NCBI GenBank assembly: GCA_030695565.1
Contig: JAUYRZ010000056.1
Span: 1 to 64,000 of the forward strand
DNA: 64,000 nt
Direction of reading: 5' to 3'
From: Archangium sp.
Lineage (GTDB): Bacteria > Myxococcota > Myxococcia > Myxococcales > Myxococcaceae
Of the stretch, positions 32,501-39,686 are shown piece after piece; position 1 is the stretch's first letter, and each line of letters begins with the position of its first letter. The notes beneath the pieces were generated by a model, which made no database searches, was not told the DNA's origin, and saw only the letters and a program-made list of their open reading frames with translations. The translations under genes were made by a program, and so were the position numbers.

Positions 32501-35474
32501 GGCGGCCCTGCTCGTCTTTCACCACGCCGCGCACGATGAAGAAGCCCGCGTTGGCCGGCTTGAAGGCGCAGGGCACCACGCCTTCGGCGCTCTCCAGCTC
32601 GCACTTCTTCACCTCGGTCTCCACCGGCTCGGAGATGGTGGTGAAGCCGCCCGAAGCGTCTTTCTGCTTCACGGACTTCCAGGTGCGGCTGGTGATGGTG
32701 ACGGTGACCTTCTTGCCCCTGGTGCGCTTGCCTTCGGTGTCGAGCACCAGCGCCTCCATGCCGTACTCGGTGCCCACCTGGAGGAAGTACGCGGGCGAAC
32801 GCAGGCCGACGTAATAGTTCGCCGGGTGCACCATCACTTCGGTGCGGCCCGCCACCGACTGCCGGTTCACGTCGGTGACCTCGGCCTCGAAGGTGTACGT
32901 GTACGGCTTCTCACCGGGCGCCTCCGTGTTGCCCGCCTTCACGGCCAGCGCGCCTTGCGTATCGGCCTTGCCCTCGCCTGAAGCGAAGAAGCCGCTCGCG
33001 TCGTGCGGCTGGTGGTCGTCCCACCACCAGGTCTCCTGCGCGAAGGTGAAGCCCACCCCCGACTCCGAAGAGAAGCTGGTGCTGGTGCGCTGCGAGCTCC
33101 ACTTCACCTGCACATCGTTCATCGCGCCGCCGAAGAGGTAGCGCGCGAAGACGGTGGCCTCGAGCGGGTCGCCCGCGATGAGTGACTTCTTCTTCGACTC
33201 CACGTCGACGCGGAACTGCGGCGCTCGGTACTCTTCGACGCGGAATTGGCTCGAGACGTTGAGGTCGCCGCCCGCGATCTTCCCGGCGGTCTGCACGGAG
33301 TAGTAGCCGGTGGGCGCTTCTTTCCCGATGGTCGCCTTGAGCGAGAAGGTGCCGTACTTCGTCACCTTCACCGTCTCGGTCTTCACCTTCTCGCCCTTCG
33401 AGTCGTTGATGGTCACGGTGAGCGAGCTGCCTTCTGAAGGCGCGCGCAGCTCACCCAGCACGCGGTAGCGCACCACGCCCTTCACGAACACCTCGTCACC
33501 CGGCTTGTAGATGCCGCGATCGGTGAAGGTGAAGCTGGCCGACTCCGGCCGCTCCCCCTCCCAGCCCTGGCTCAAGCTGAACTCGTAGGGCTCGACGCCG
33601 CTGTCCCAGGTGCTGGCCGTGGCGGAGACGTCGCCGTCTTTCTGAGCGACCACGAGGGAGAACGGCACCTCCCACTGGTAGCGCGGGTTCTTCAGCTTCA
33701 TGGCCACCGCACCGGGCGCGTCGGCGAACCCGTCGGCGTTTGACTTGCCGGCCCACACCTGCGTGCCCGCCGAGTCGAAGATGGTCACCTCGGCATCTGC
33801 CACCGGCTTGCCATCGGAGAGCCGGGTCACCCAGACCAGCGACGACTTGGGACCGATCTTGATGTGCGCGGCGAGGTCGGTGACCTGCACCACCTGCTGG
33901 TAGCCACGCGGCGGCTTGTATTCGAGATCGGGCGAGTTCACGTTGATGAGCGCGAGGCCCGTCTTCACGCCGGCGCCGAAGATCTTCTCGAGCTTGAGCG
34001 GGTGCACCCGCGCGAGGTTCTTGCCGTAGGTGAGCTTCTCGTCTTCGGAGAAGTCAGCGCTGCGGCCCAGGCCCTTCACGTCGTCTTCGTCGCTGCCCAG
34101 CACCTTGGCCAGCTCGGGGATGGTGAGCTTCCACATGCTCACGTTGAGCGTCTTGAGGTTGCTCACCTCGACGGGAACGATGGGGGCGTCGCTCTTCTCG
34201 ACCACGCCGAGCGAGCCGCCGGTGATGAGCGAGGCGGAGAGATCATTGGTCTGCAGCGTGGCGTTGAGGCCCTGGGCCGCCGCCTGCTTGAAGATGTCGG
34301 CGACGCCGCCGGCGATCTCGATCTTGTACTGCGTGCCCGCCTTGAATTTGCCCGGGATGGTGACGGTCGGGCGGCGGTTGCTGATCTCCCACTCGGAGTG
34401 CGGCGTGCTCGTCGACGCGGAGTCCCACAGCAGCTCGACGGCCGGGGTCACCTTGATGCGCGTCTTGAGCGTGTCGAGCTCGACTTCGTTGGTGGTGTTG
34501 ATCACCAGCGGGCCATACGGGCAGCGCCACTCGCCTTCGCAGAACCGCGCGCTCTCCAGCTTGAGCGGGCCGTAGGTGCGCCAGCTCACGTCGACCGGCA
34601 CGGTCATGGGCAGCGCGCCGTCTTTTCCGTGCAGCGACGGATCGAACTGCAGGGTGAGCGCCTGGTCGAGCGGCAACGCGGTCTGCGGCTTCAAGATGTA
34701 GCGGGTCTGCCGATTGCGGTAGCCGCGCTCTTGATCGTCCATCGCCTCGTAGCTGCGGCCGTTCTTCTTCGCTTCTTCGATCTGCGCGCGGCGTTCGTCC
34801 TGAATCGAGATCTCCTTCTCCACCTTGAGCGCGATCGCCGTCGAGCCGGCGGTGAACTTGAGCGCCTTCTCGAGGTCGGCGGCGAGCACCGGCTGGTTGA
34901 AGAGCAGCGTCACCGTGCTGTCGGGGCGCAGCCACCGATCGCCCCGCGCGGGCGAGACGTCCTGCAGCTCGAGCCGAGGCGTGGTGAAGGTGAAGGTGTA
35001 GTCCTCGGCGAGCTTGGCGCCGTCGAGCGCGGTGAGCCCCTTGAACACGGTCACCGTGAAGGTGCTGGAGAACGGCACCAGGCCTTTGGGCACGAACTCG
35101 GCAGACGCGCTGCCCAGCCAACGCCACTCGCCTTCGATCGCGGGGTCGATCTTCGCGAAGGGTTTGGCCGCGTCCTTCGCGCGGGTGTCTTCCACTTCCT
35201 GCAGGCCCTGCACGGGGCGCGAGAAGGTGACGGTGGGCCGTACTTCGCCCTGTTGTTCACCCTGGGGGCGCGCGGCGACGACCGACAGATCTTCACCCGC
35301 ACCGGGCATCGACTCGTGCGGCACGTCGAGCGTCGGCGCCTGCGGCAGCGGGTTGAGCTGGCGCGTTCCATCCTGCCCCTGAGGGTTCATGGGATCAGTG
35401 GGCGTCTTGCCCTTGTCGCAGGTACAGCCCACGGCAACGACGAGACAGAGCGGCAGCAGTTTTCGGAAGAACAC
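29505..35474 (-). CDS. Bacterial alpha-2-macroglobulin lipoprotein with thioester
   Basis: A 1989-residue periplasmic lipoprotein. The signal ends in the lipobox AVGC (Cys17), with Thr at +2, which favours outer-membrane sorting. Ig-like MG domains fill the first 1300 residues or so. The bait-and-thioester region holds YPYGCLEQQ with Cys1443 and Gln1446 forming the reactive thioester, followed by the alpha-helical TED domain and a receptor-binding-like end. Family members trap proteases and protect the periplasm when the outer membrane is breached, working with PBP1C, encoded next. The GTG at 35474 is chosen because it opens the signal peptide. Length is somewhat above the usual 1500-1900. 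Confidence 0.95.
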   Translation of the reverse strand: MFFRKLLPLCLVVAVGCTCDKGKTPTDPMNPQGQDGTRQLNPLPQAPTLDVPHESMPGAGEDLSVVAARPQGEQQGEVRPTVTFSRPVQGLQEVEDTRAKDAAKPFAKIDPAIEGEWRWLGSASAEFVPKGLVPFSSTFTVTVFKGLTALDGAKLAEDYTFTFTTPRLELQDVSPARGDRWLRPDSTVTLLFNQPVLAADLEKALKFTAGSTAIALKVEKEISIQDERRAQIEEAKKNGRSYEAMDDQERGYRNRQTRYILKPQTALPLDQALTLQFDPSLHGKDGALPMTVPVDVSWRTYGPLKLESARFCEGEWRCPYGPLVINTTNEVELDTLKTRIKVTPAVELLWDSASTSTPHSEWEISNRRPTVTIPGKFKAGTQYKIEIAGGVADIFKQAAAQGLNATLQTNDLSASLITGGSLGVVEKSDAPIVPVEVSNLKTLNVSMWKLTIPELAKVLGSDEDDVKGLGRSADFSEDEKLTYGKNLARVHPLKLEKIFGAGVKTGLALINVNSPDLEYKPPRGYQQVVQVTDLAAHIKIGPKSSLVWVTRLSDGKPVADAEVTIFDSAGTQVWAGKSNADGFADAPGAVAMKLKNPRYQWEVPFSLVVAQKDGDVSATASTWDSGVEPYEFSLSQGWEGERPESASFTFTDRGIYKPGDEVFVKGVVRYRVLGELRAPSEGSSLTVTINDSKGEKVKTETVKVTKYGTFSLKATIGKEAPTGYYSVQTAGKIAGGDLNVSSQFRVEEYRAPQFRVDVESKKKSLIAGDPLEATVFARYLFGGAMNDVQVKWSSQRTSTSFSSESGVGFTFAQETWWWDDHQPHDASGFFASGEGKADTQGALAVKAGNTEAPGEKPYTYTFEAEVTDVNRQSVAGRTEVMVHPANYYVGLRSPAYFLQVGTEYGMEALVLDTEGKRTRGKKVTVTITSRTWKSVKQKDASGGFTTISEPVETEVKKCELESAEGVVPCAFKPANAGFFIVRGVVKDEQGRQHSSSMGVYATGNEWVAWQRNDTDRVELITDKPTYDVGDVAKVLIKSPYPEAKAMFTVEREGVLSRKLVDLKGSVVTIDVPITEEMVPNVFAGVLIMRSRVKEGGIETGDDPGRPNARIGLVKLNVEKKTKRLAVSVKTDKKDYQPRETVNVTLDVKDSAGKPASGEVTLYVVDEAVLRLTSYEVPDPIASIYPERPLSMRLGEPLLHLVRKRSYGEKGEEAGGGGGDGSGGGFRNQFKTTVLFNPTLEVNNGSATTSFSLPDNLTAFRIMAVVITQTDRFGSGETSVQVNKPVMALPAMPRFARVGDAFEAGVVVHAHGIPESEVTVTATIEGAGAQLTGAAEQKVSLKEGSPREVRFSFKAMKPGVTAFRFKVVGGGATDGVEEKLPIELPVETDAVATYGDTTDQRVEGITPPKDVYEDLGGLTVSMSSTSLGGFDRGFQQLIEYPYGCLEQQSSRLVPFIALREIAGQFGVPWPGPDKKKAAANDEMNALINTYLFSTLDVSDKKDPDEVINATVKSILSLQDGDGSFRYWPSSMCSDPWSSTYATMALYRAREVGFTVPADRLARAEKYLGNVVGGNCGGCWNSIYCGDETRVFASYVLARMKKPKPSSYAEFYARRDKLSIFSRALLANAMFVGGGDRKQANALMQEILNNAKESPKGLSIAEVQNETYATLFNSDTRTTGVVLQALTDITPEHPFVGKMAKYLTGVRQGDGQWRTTQEAAWSLIGLTQVLRTKEKDTPDFKASLTMGTAELMGIAFKGRSMKTEVKAIPMKELLAKSGGAEQKLTFKKEGAGVLYYSALLKYAPKEMPTKPLDSGLFVQRWFEPYAGGGQSTKFFAGDLVRIRVRIASNQERHWAAFEVPLPAGLEPVDTSLSTTAKLGRSPGEEQNDVGYENEGGEDGAEGDAEEEEYNPWAYRFWSPFNHVEMRDSRVVIFADHLPPGVHVTSFVARATTPGVFVLKPARGELMYEPEVWGRSEGGTFTVELPTPVTQK

Positions 35475-35659
35475 GGCATCCCCCAGAGGGAAACGAGTTG
35501 TGTGCCTTGTAGCTGAAGTCGCTGGGCACCCCACCTCAATCTGGTCTGTTGCGAGGTCGCCTCACCACCAGCGTCACAACCCTGACCCACCAGCACGGCG
35601 GGAAACGCGTTGAAACTCGGCGAAGTCCGCCGGGCATGCGCGTTGCTCAGGGCAGCCGC

Positions 35660-37318
35660 ATGCGAACTCCCCTGCTCTTCGCCGCGCTCGTTCTCGCCGC
35701 ATGCAATCAACCTGAATCGCCCGCCCCGGAAATCACCCTCGCCCAGTTCACCGTCGAGGTGCCGGGTCAGGAGTTCCCCACCCACACTGCGCTGCAGCTC
35801 CGCGCGGTGGCGATCTACAGCGACGGCAGGAAGGTCAACGTCAGCGCCAAAACCGATTGGACCACGCTCGACTCGAACGTCGGGGTGATCGGCACCAGCG
35901 GCATCGCGCAGCTCAACGGCGTCGGTCTCGCGCGGTTCGAAGGCGTGTTCGAAGGCCACCATGTGCCGGTGAACATCCAGGTCACCGGGGCGACGTTGGA
36001 GTCGCTGAGCCTCTTCAGCACTGACTCGGCCGAGCTGGCGCGCGGCGACACGCGGCAGTTCAGCGCGCGGGCGCGGTTCTCCGACGGCAGCATCGTCGAC
36101 GTCACCGAGCAGGCCAGCTGGAGCGTGGCAGGCACGTTGAAGCTGGAGCGCGCGGGCGTGGTGAAGGGCGTCGACAAGGGCTTCGGCGACGTGCGCGTTC
36201 GCTACTTTTCGCAGTCAGCCGGCGCGAACTTCGAGATCGTCGGGCCGCGCTTCAGGGCGCTCCACCTGAATGGGCCGTGGGTTGCGCTGAGCCCCGGTTC
36301 GACCTGGCCGCTGCAGGTGGAGGCCACCTTCTCCGACGGCTCGCGCCGTGACGTCTCCACCCTCGCGGCGTGGACTTCGTCGAAGCCCAACGTGGTCGAC
36401 GTCTCCCCCAGTGGCGCACTCTTCGCCCGGGCCGACGGCCGCGCGCGCATCACCGCGAGCTGGAACGACGCGATGGCCACCATCGAGCTGGTGGTCGACC
36501 CCCGGCCGGTCGTCGGGGTGCACTTCACCCTGCCCGCCCTGCACCTGCCCGCGGGCCGTTCGGGTTCGCTCGAGCTGCTGGCCGACTTCGAAGACGGCAG
36601 CAGTGAAGTGGTGAGCGCCGCGGCGCAGTGGGCCTCGACGCACCCCTCGTTCGCAGAAGTCGCCGCTGACGGCACGGTGAGCGCGCACTCGATGGGCGCC
36701 GCGACGATCGTCGCGCACTACGCCGGTCACGAAGCGACGTACGACGTGATGGTCACGGCCCCCGTGCTCACCGCGATCAACGCGACGATGAGCGGCGGCC
36801 GGCTGGTGGTGGGCCAGGAAGCGACGTTGATGGTGAGCGGCACGTTCTCCGACGGCGCGGTGCTCAACCTCTCCCCGATGGTCTCGCTGTTCCACGGCGC
36901 GGCCGTCACGGCCGAGCACGGGAACAATCAGATCAAGGTCACCGGCGCGCTGCTGGGCACCGCGGAGATCGAACTCGAACTCGCCGGCGTGAGCACCCAG
37001 GTCACCTTCGAAGTGAGCGACGCGCACGTGGTCACGCTGGAGGTGCACCCGTACCCGCGCCGCATGTGGACCTCGAGCAACTCTTCACTCGAGGGGCCCA
37101 ACCGCTTCCACGCGGTGGCCATCTGGAGCGACGGCGCCGAGCTCGACGCGACCGAGCTCTGCACCTGGTTCCTCGGCGACACGACGATCGCCTCGATCTC
37201 GAACCTGCCCGGTTCACGCGGCCACTTCGAGCTGTCGCTCGGCGGTCAGAGCCACGTGGGCGTCACGATGGTGGGTCTCACCAGCGCTCTCTACTGGGAG
37301 TTCCCCGCCCAGCCGTGA
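35660..37318 (+). CDS. Surface lipoprotein with bacterial Ig-like (Big_2-type) repeats
   Basis: A 552-residue exported protein. The lipobox is VLAAC (Cys at about residue 15). The rest is about five to six Ig-like domains of about 85-90 residues with the repeated phrase FSDGS or YSDGR followed by VDVT-like strands and a WxS/WAS tryptophan (for example FSDGSIVDVTEQASWSVAG, FSDGSRRDVSTLAAWTS). No catalytic motif is visible. Such proteins are adhesins or spacers at the cell surface. The ATG at 35660 is chosen for its signal peptide. It diverges from the macroglobulin gene across 185 bases with no confident promoter. Confidence 0.85.
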   Translation: MRTPLLFAALVLAACNQPESPAPEITLAQFTVEVPGQEFPTHTALQLRAVAIYSDGRKVNVSAKTDWTTLDSNVGVIGTSGIAQLNGVGLARFEGVFEGHHVPVNIQVTGATLESLSLFSTDSAELARGDTRQFSARARFSDGSIVDVTEQASWSVAGTLKLERAGVVKGVDKGFGDVRVRYFSQSAGANFEIVGPRFRALHLNGPWVALSPGSTWPLQVEATFSDGSRRDVSTLAAWTSSKPNVVDVSPSGALFARADGRARITASWNDAMATIELVVDPRPVVGVHFTLPALHLPAGRSGSLELLADFEDGSSEVVSAAAQWASTHPSFAEVAADGTVSAHSMGAATIVAHYAGHEATYDVMVTAPVLTAINATMSGGRLVVGQEATLMVSGTFSDGAVLNLSPMVSLFHGAAVTAEHGNNQIKVTGALLGTAEIELELAGVSTQVTFEVSDAHVVTLEVHPYPRRMWTSSNSSLEGPNRFHAVAIWSDGAELDATELCTWFLGDTTIASISNLPGSRGHFELSLGGQSHVGVTMVGLTSALYWEFPAQP

Positions 37319-37321
37319 GGC

Positions 37322-37462
37322 CTACGACTCGGCTCGCTGGCTCTGCTCAATCTCGACGCCCAGCGAGAGCAACAGGGTGGCCTTGTTCGCCAACGCCTCA
37401 CCGAGCTTCCTGTGTTCCGTCACGACTCGAGGAAGCGCAGGGCCGAGCCCCCGCACTTCCAC
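37322..37462 (-). CDS. Possible 46-residue ORF
   Basis: A short minus-strand frame from GTG 37462 reads VEVRGLGPALPRVVTEHRKL and ends GVEIEQSQRAES. Its charged, helical composition looks more protein-like than the shadows around it, and it fills most of the 200-base gap between two plus-strand genes. There is no clear ribosome-binding site and I recognise no family. Confidence 0.2.
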   Translation of the reverse strand: MEVRGLGPALPRVVTEHRKLGEALANKATLLLSLGVEIEQSQRAES

Positions 37463-37518
37463 TCGCCATGAATCACGCCAGTGACTGGTCGCGCGGGACG
37501 GTGTAGCGAACGAGGCCG

Positions 37519-38172
37519 ATGCCCACCCGCGAGGTCCACTGCACCGAAGGAATCGCCTGGCTCACCGCGCAGAAGTTCGGCCCGGAGGTCGCGGTGGTGA
37601 CCTCGATGCCCGACAGCTCTGAAGTTCCGGGGCTGGGGTTCGACGGCTGGAGGCAGTGGTTCATCGACACCTCCGCGCTCATCTGCCGTCAGCTCAGCGA
37701 CGAAGGCGTGGCGATCTTCTACCAGACCGACGTGAAGCTCGACGGCCGCTGGGTCGACAAGAGCTTCCTGGTCTCGCTCGGAGCAGAGAACGCAGGCAGC
37801 TCGTGTCTCTGGCACAAGGTGATCTGCCGCGCGCCCGCCGGGCTCACCACCTTCGGCCGGCCCGCGTATGCGCACCTGCTCTGCTTCAGCCGCAGCAAGC
37901 GCCTCGAGAAAGGTCAGGCCTTCGCCGACGTGTTGCCGCGCCTGGGCGAGATGACCTGGGCCCGCGCCATGGGGCTCGAGGCCTGCGAGGCCATCGCCAC
38001 CTTCCTGGTGAAACACACCGCCACCCGCACCGTGGTCGACCCCTTCTGCGGCGTGGGCACCATGCTGGCCGTCGCCAACCGGCACGGCCTCGACGCGGTC
38101 GGCGTGGAGCTCTCGGCCAAGCGCGCGGAAAAGGCCCGGAATCTCGAAGTGCGCGCGCCCAAATTCGATTGA
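37519..38172 (+). CDS. SAM-dependent methyltransferase, D12/N6-like fold with variant catalytic motif
   Basis: A 217-residue methyltransferase-like protein. The SAM-binding motif is VVDPFCGVGTMLAVANRHGL (about 173-192), followed by AVGVELS. This arrangement, with the SAM motif near the C-terminus, is that of permuted N6/N4 amino-methyltransferases. The expected catalytic D/S-P-P-Y/F motif is replaced by TSMPDSSE (about 28-35), so the target may be RNA or another substrate rather than DNA. No restriction enzyme is nearby. The ATG at 37519 is chosen. Its 3' end overlaps the operator of ohrR. The substrate is unknown. Confidence 0.75.
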   Translation: MPTREVHCTEGIAWLTAQKFGPEVAVVTSMPDSSEVPGLGFDGWRQWFIDTSALICRQLSDEGVAIFYQTDVKLDGRWVDKSFLVSLGAENAGSSCLWHKVICRAPAGLTTFGRPAYAHLLCFSRSKRLEKGQAFADVLPRLGEMTWARAMGLEACEAIATFLVKHTATRTVVDPFCGVGTMLAVANRHGLDAVGVELSAKRAEKARNLEVRAPKFD

Positions 38173-38194
38173 ATGCGATTTAATTGCATTCAAT
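38168..38194. promoter_or_regulatory. OhrR-type operator upstream of ohrR-ohr
   Basis: A 27-base AT-rich near-palindrome: ATTGAATGC, nine spacer bases (GATTTAATT), GCATTCAAT. The outer arms pair perfectly and the spacer is itself almost symmetric. It stands out in GC-rich surroundings, lies 26 bases before the ohrR GTG, and overlaps the last codons of the methyltransferase gene. OhrR operators are known AT-rich inverted repeats, so autoregulation is likely. Confidence 0.75.
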
Positions 38195-38219
38195 TCAATT
38201 GCCGAGCATCTCCTGGGGC

Positions 38220-38681
38220 GTGAACCCGCTCCGACTGGACTCACAGCTCTGCTTCTCGCTCTACGCCGCCTCGCGGGCGATGACCGCCGCCTACGCGCCG
38301 CTGCTCGAGCCGCTGGGGCTGACCTACCCCCAGTACCTCGTGGTGATGGTGCTCTGGGAAACCGACGGCAGCTCGGTGAAGGAGATCGGCGATCGGCTGC
38401 AGCTCGACTCCGGCACGTTGACGCCGCTGATCAAGAAGCTCGAGGCGCAGGGTCTGGTCACCCGCGCGCGTGACGATCAGGACGCGCGGGTGGTGCGCGT
38501 CACCCTCACCCGCCCCGGCCGCGCGCTGGAGCGAAAAGCCCAGGGCATTCCGCACGCGCTGGTCTGCAAATTTGGAATGGAGCTCCCCGCCGTCGCCCGG
38601 CTCCGCAAGGAGCTGACGGCGCTCACCCAGACCCTCCGCGAGGCGAACGCAGAGGGCTCATCGAAAGAGGACTCACCGTGA
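38220..38681 (+). CDS. ohrR: Organic-hydroperoxide sensor, MarR family
   Basis: A 153-residue MarR-type repressor. The N-terminal LDSQLCFSLYAASRAM carries the peroxide-sensing cysteine (Cys11) followed by a family-typical pattern, and the winged helix is at about 40-110 (VKEIGDRLQLDSGTLTPLIKKL with the wing RDDQDARVVRVTLT). Oxidation of the cysteine by organic peroxides releases it from DNA. The GTG at 38220 gives the usual short N-terminus; TTG 38184 would lie inside the operator. The stop overlaps the ohr start (GTGA). The operator at 38168-38194 suggests autoregulation. Confidence 0.92.
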   Translation: MNPLRLDSQLCFSLYAASRAMTAAYAPLLEPLGLTYPQYLVVMVLWETDGSSVKEIGDRLQLDSGTLTPLIKKLEAQGLVTRARDDQDARVVRVTLTRPGRALERKAQGIPHALVCKFGMELPAVARLRKELTALTQTLREANAEGSSKEDSP

Positions 38682-39100
38682 CGACCCCCACCCCCCTGTA
38701 CACCGCGAACGCCACCTCCAAAGGAGGCCGCGGCGGCAACGTGAAGTCTGACGACGGCCTGATCGACCTGAACCTCACCACGCCCAGGTCGATGGGCGGT
38801 GACGGCGCCGTGGGGAGCAACCCCGAGCAGCTCTTCGCGGCGGGCTACTCCGCCTGCTTCGCCGGCGCGCTGGGCGTGGTCGCGCGCATGGAGAAGATCA
38901 ACCCGGGCGCCTTCACCATCAGCGCCGCGGTGACCTTCAACAAGGGCGATGACGGCTACTCGATCAGCACCAAGCTCACCGGCACCTTCCCCGATCTCGA
39001 GAAGAGCAAGGCCGAGGCGTTGATGCAGGCAGCGCATCAGGTGTGCCCGTACTCCAAGGCCACCCGGGGCAACATGGCGGTCGAGCTGAGCGTCGCTTGA
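38678..39100 (+). CDS. ohr: Organic hydroperoxide resistance protein
   Basis: A 140-residue Ohr/OsmC-family thiol peroxidase. Both catalytic cysteines are present: GYSACFAGAL (about residue 60) and the second in QVCPYSKATRGN (about 125). It reduces organic hydroperoxides using lipoylated partners as electron donor. The GTG start at 38678 overlaps the ohrR stop by 4 bases, so expression is coupled to the sensor. The length matches the family. The end is followed by a copy of the dispersed repeat. Confidence 0.95.
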   Translation: MTTPTPLYTANATSKGGRGGNVKSDDGLIDLNLTTPRSMGGDGAVGSNPEQLFAAGYSACFAGALGVVARMEKINPGAFTISAAVTFNKGDDGYSISTKLTGTFPDLEKSKAEALMQAAHQVCPYSKATRGNMAVELSVA

Positions 39101-39104
39101 GGTC

Positions 39105-39190
39105 TCCCTCTCCCTGCGAAGAGTGGTGGCAAGGCAGTGGCCCCTCACCCGGCCCTTTGGGCCGACCTCTCCCCGCTTCGCAGGGCGAGG
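39105..39190. repeat. Dispersed palindromic element between ohr and the SET gene
   Basis: The full right copy (CCCCTCACCCGGCCCTTTGG onward, 39141-39190, ending CGCAGGGCGAGG) is preceded by a partial left copy, CCCTCTCCCTGCGAAG (39106-39121). It fills the gap between convergent genes. The inner GGCCC TTT GGGCC stem is an extra hairpin not seen in the other copies. Confidence 0.75.
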
Positions 39191-39193
39191 TTT

Positions 39194-39616
39194 CTACCGC
39201 TTCATCAAGTGCAGCTCTTCTTCCCTCACGATCCACCCGCGGCACTGCGCCGAGCCACAGGTGCAAGGCACGGCCAGCTCCGCGGGGAACTCGTAATCGA
39301 AGGTGACCTCCTCACCCGCCGCGATGTCCCGCCACGCGTAGAGCTTCGCCCACGGCTCGCCGTGCTCATCGAGCCCGAGATCGATCTCTGCGTTGGCGGT
39401 GCAGCTGTGATTCATCCACCGCGTCTGATCGACCATGTCGAACGACACCGCATCCGTGATGCGCAGCGTATAGGTGTCGTCCCACCACTCGCCCTCACGC
39501 CAGGTGACGCCTTCGATGTCGGCCATCATGTCGCCCTCTTTGAAGTCCTTGAGAGCGAGCAAGCCGTAACCATGCACTGAGCTGCGCACGACGCGCAGTC
39601 CGGGAATCTGAGCCAT
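39194..39616 (-). CDS. Small SET-domain lysine methyltransferase-like protein
   Basis: A 140-residue protein that is almost only a SET domain. The N-terminal strand SSVHGYGLLALKDFKEGDMM is followed by RWMNHSCTANAEI with the NHSC motif and GEEVTFDYEF with the catalytic tyrosine. It ends in a post-SET-like zinc site (CTCGSAQCRGW). SET enzymes transfer methyl groups from SAM to protein lysines. Free-standing bacterial SET proteins have unknown targets in most species. The ATG at 39616 is preferred over the longer frame, which runs antisense under the next gene. It diverges from the giant lipoprotein gene across 70 bases. Confidence 0.88.
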   Translation of the reverse strand: MAQIPGLRVVRSSVHGYGLLALKDFKEGDMMADIEGVTWREGEWWDDTYTLRITDAVSFDMVDQTRWMNHSCTANAEIDLGLDEHGEPWAKLYAWRDIAAGEEVTFDYEFPAELAVPCTCGSAQCRGWIVREEELHLMKR

Positions 39617-39686
39617 GAAGGGCCTATGCCAGAACTTGGGCCTCGGCTGGTCTAGGCTTTCTGATCTCCCCGGCGAGGCCTCCCCC

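Noticed and set aside
39632-39656. Extracytoplasmic sigma factor promoter (GAACTT ... TCTAGG) before the giant lipoprotein gene
   Set aside because: The spacing is 13 bases, shorter than the 15-17 expected, so the match is probably chance.
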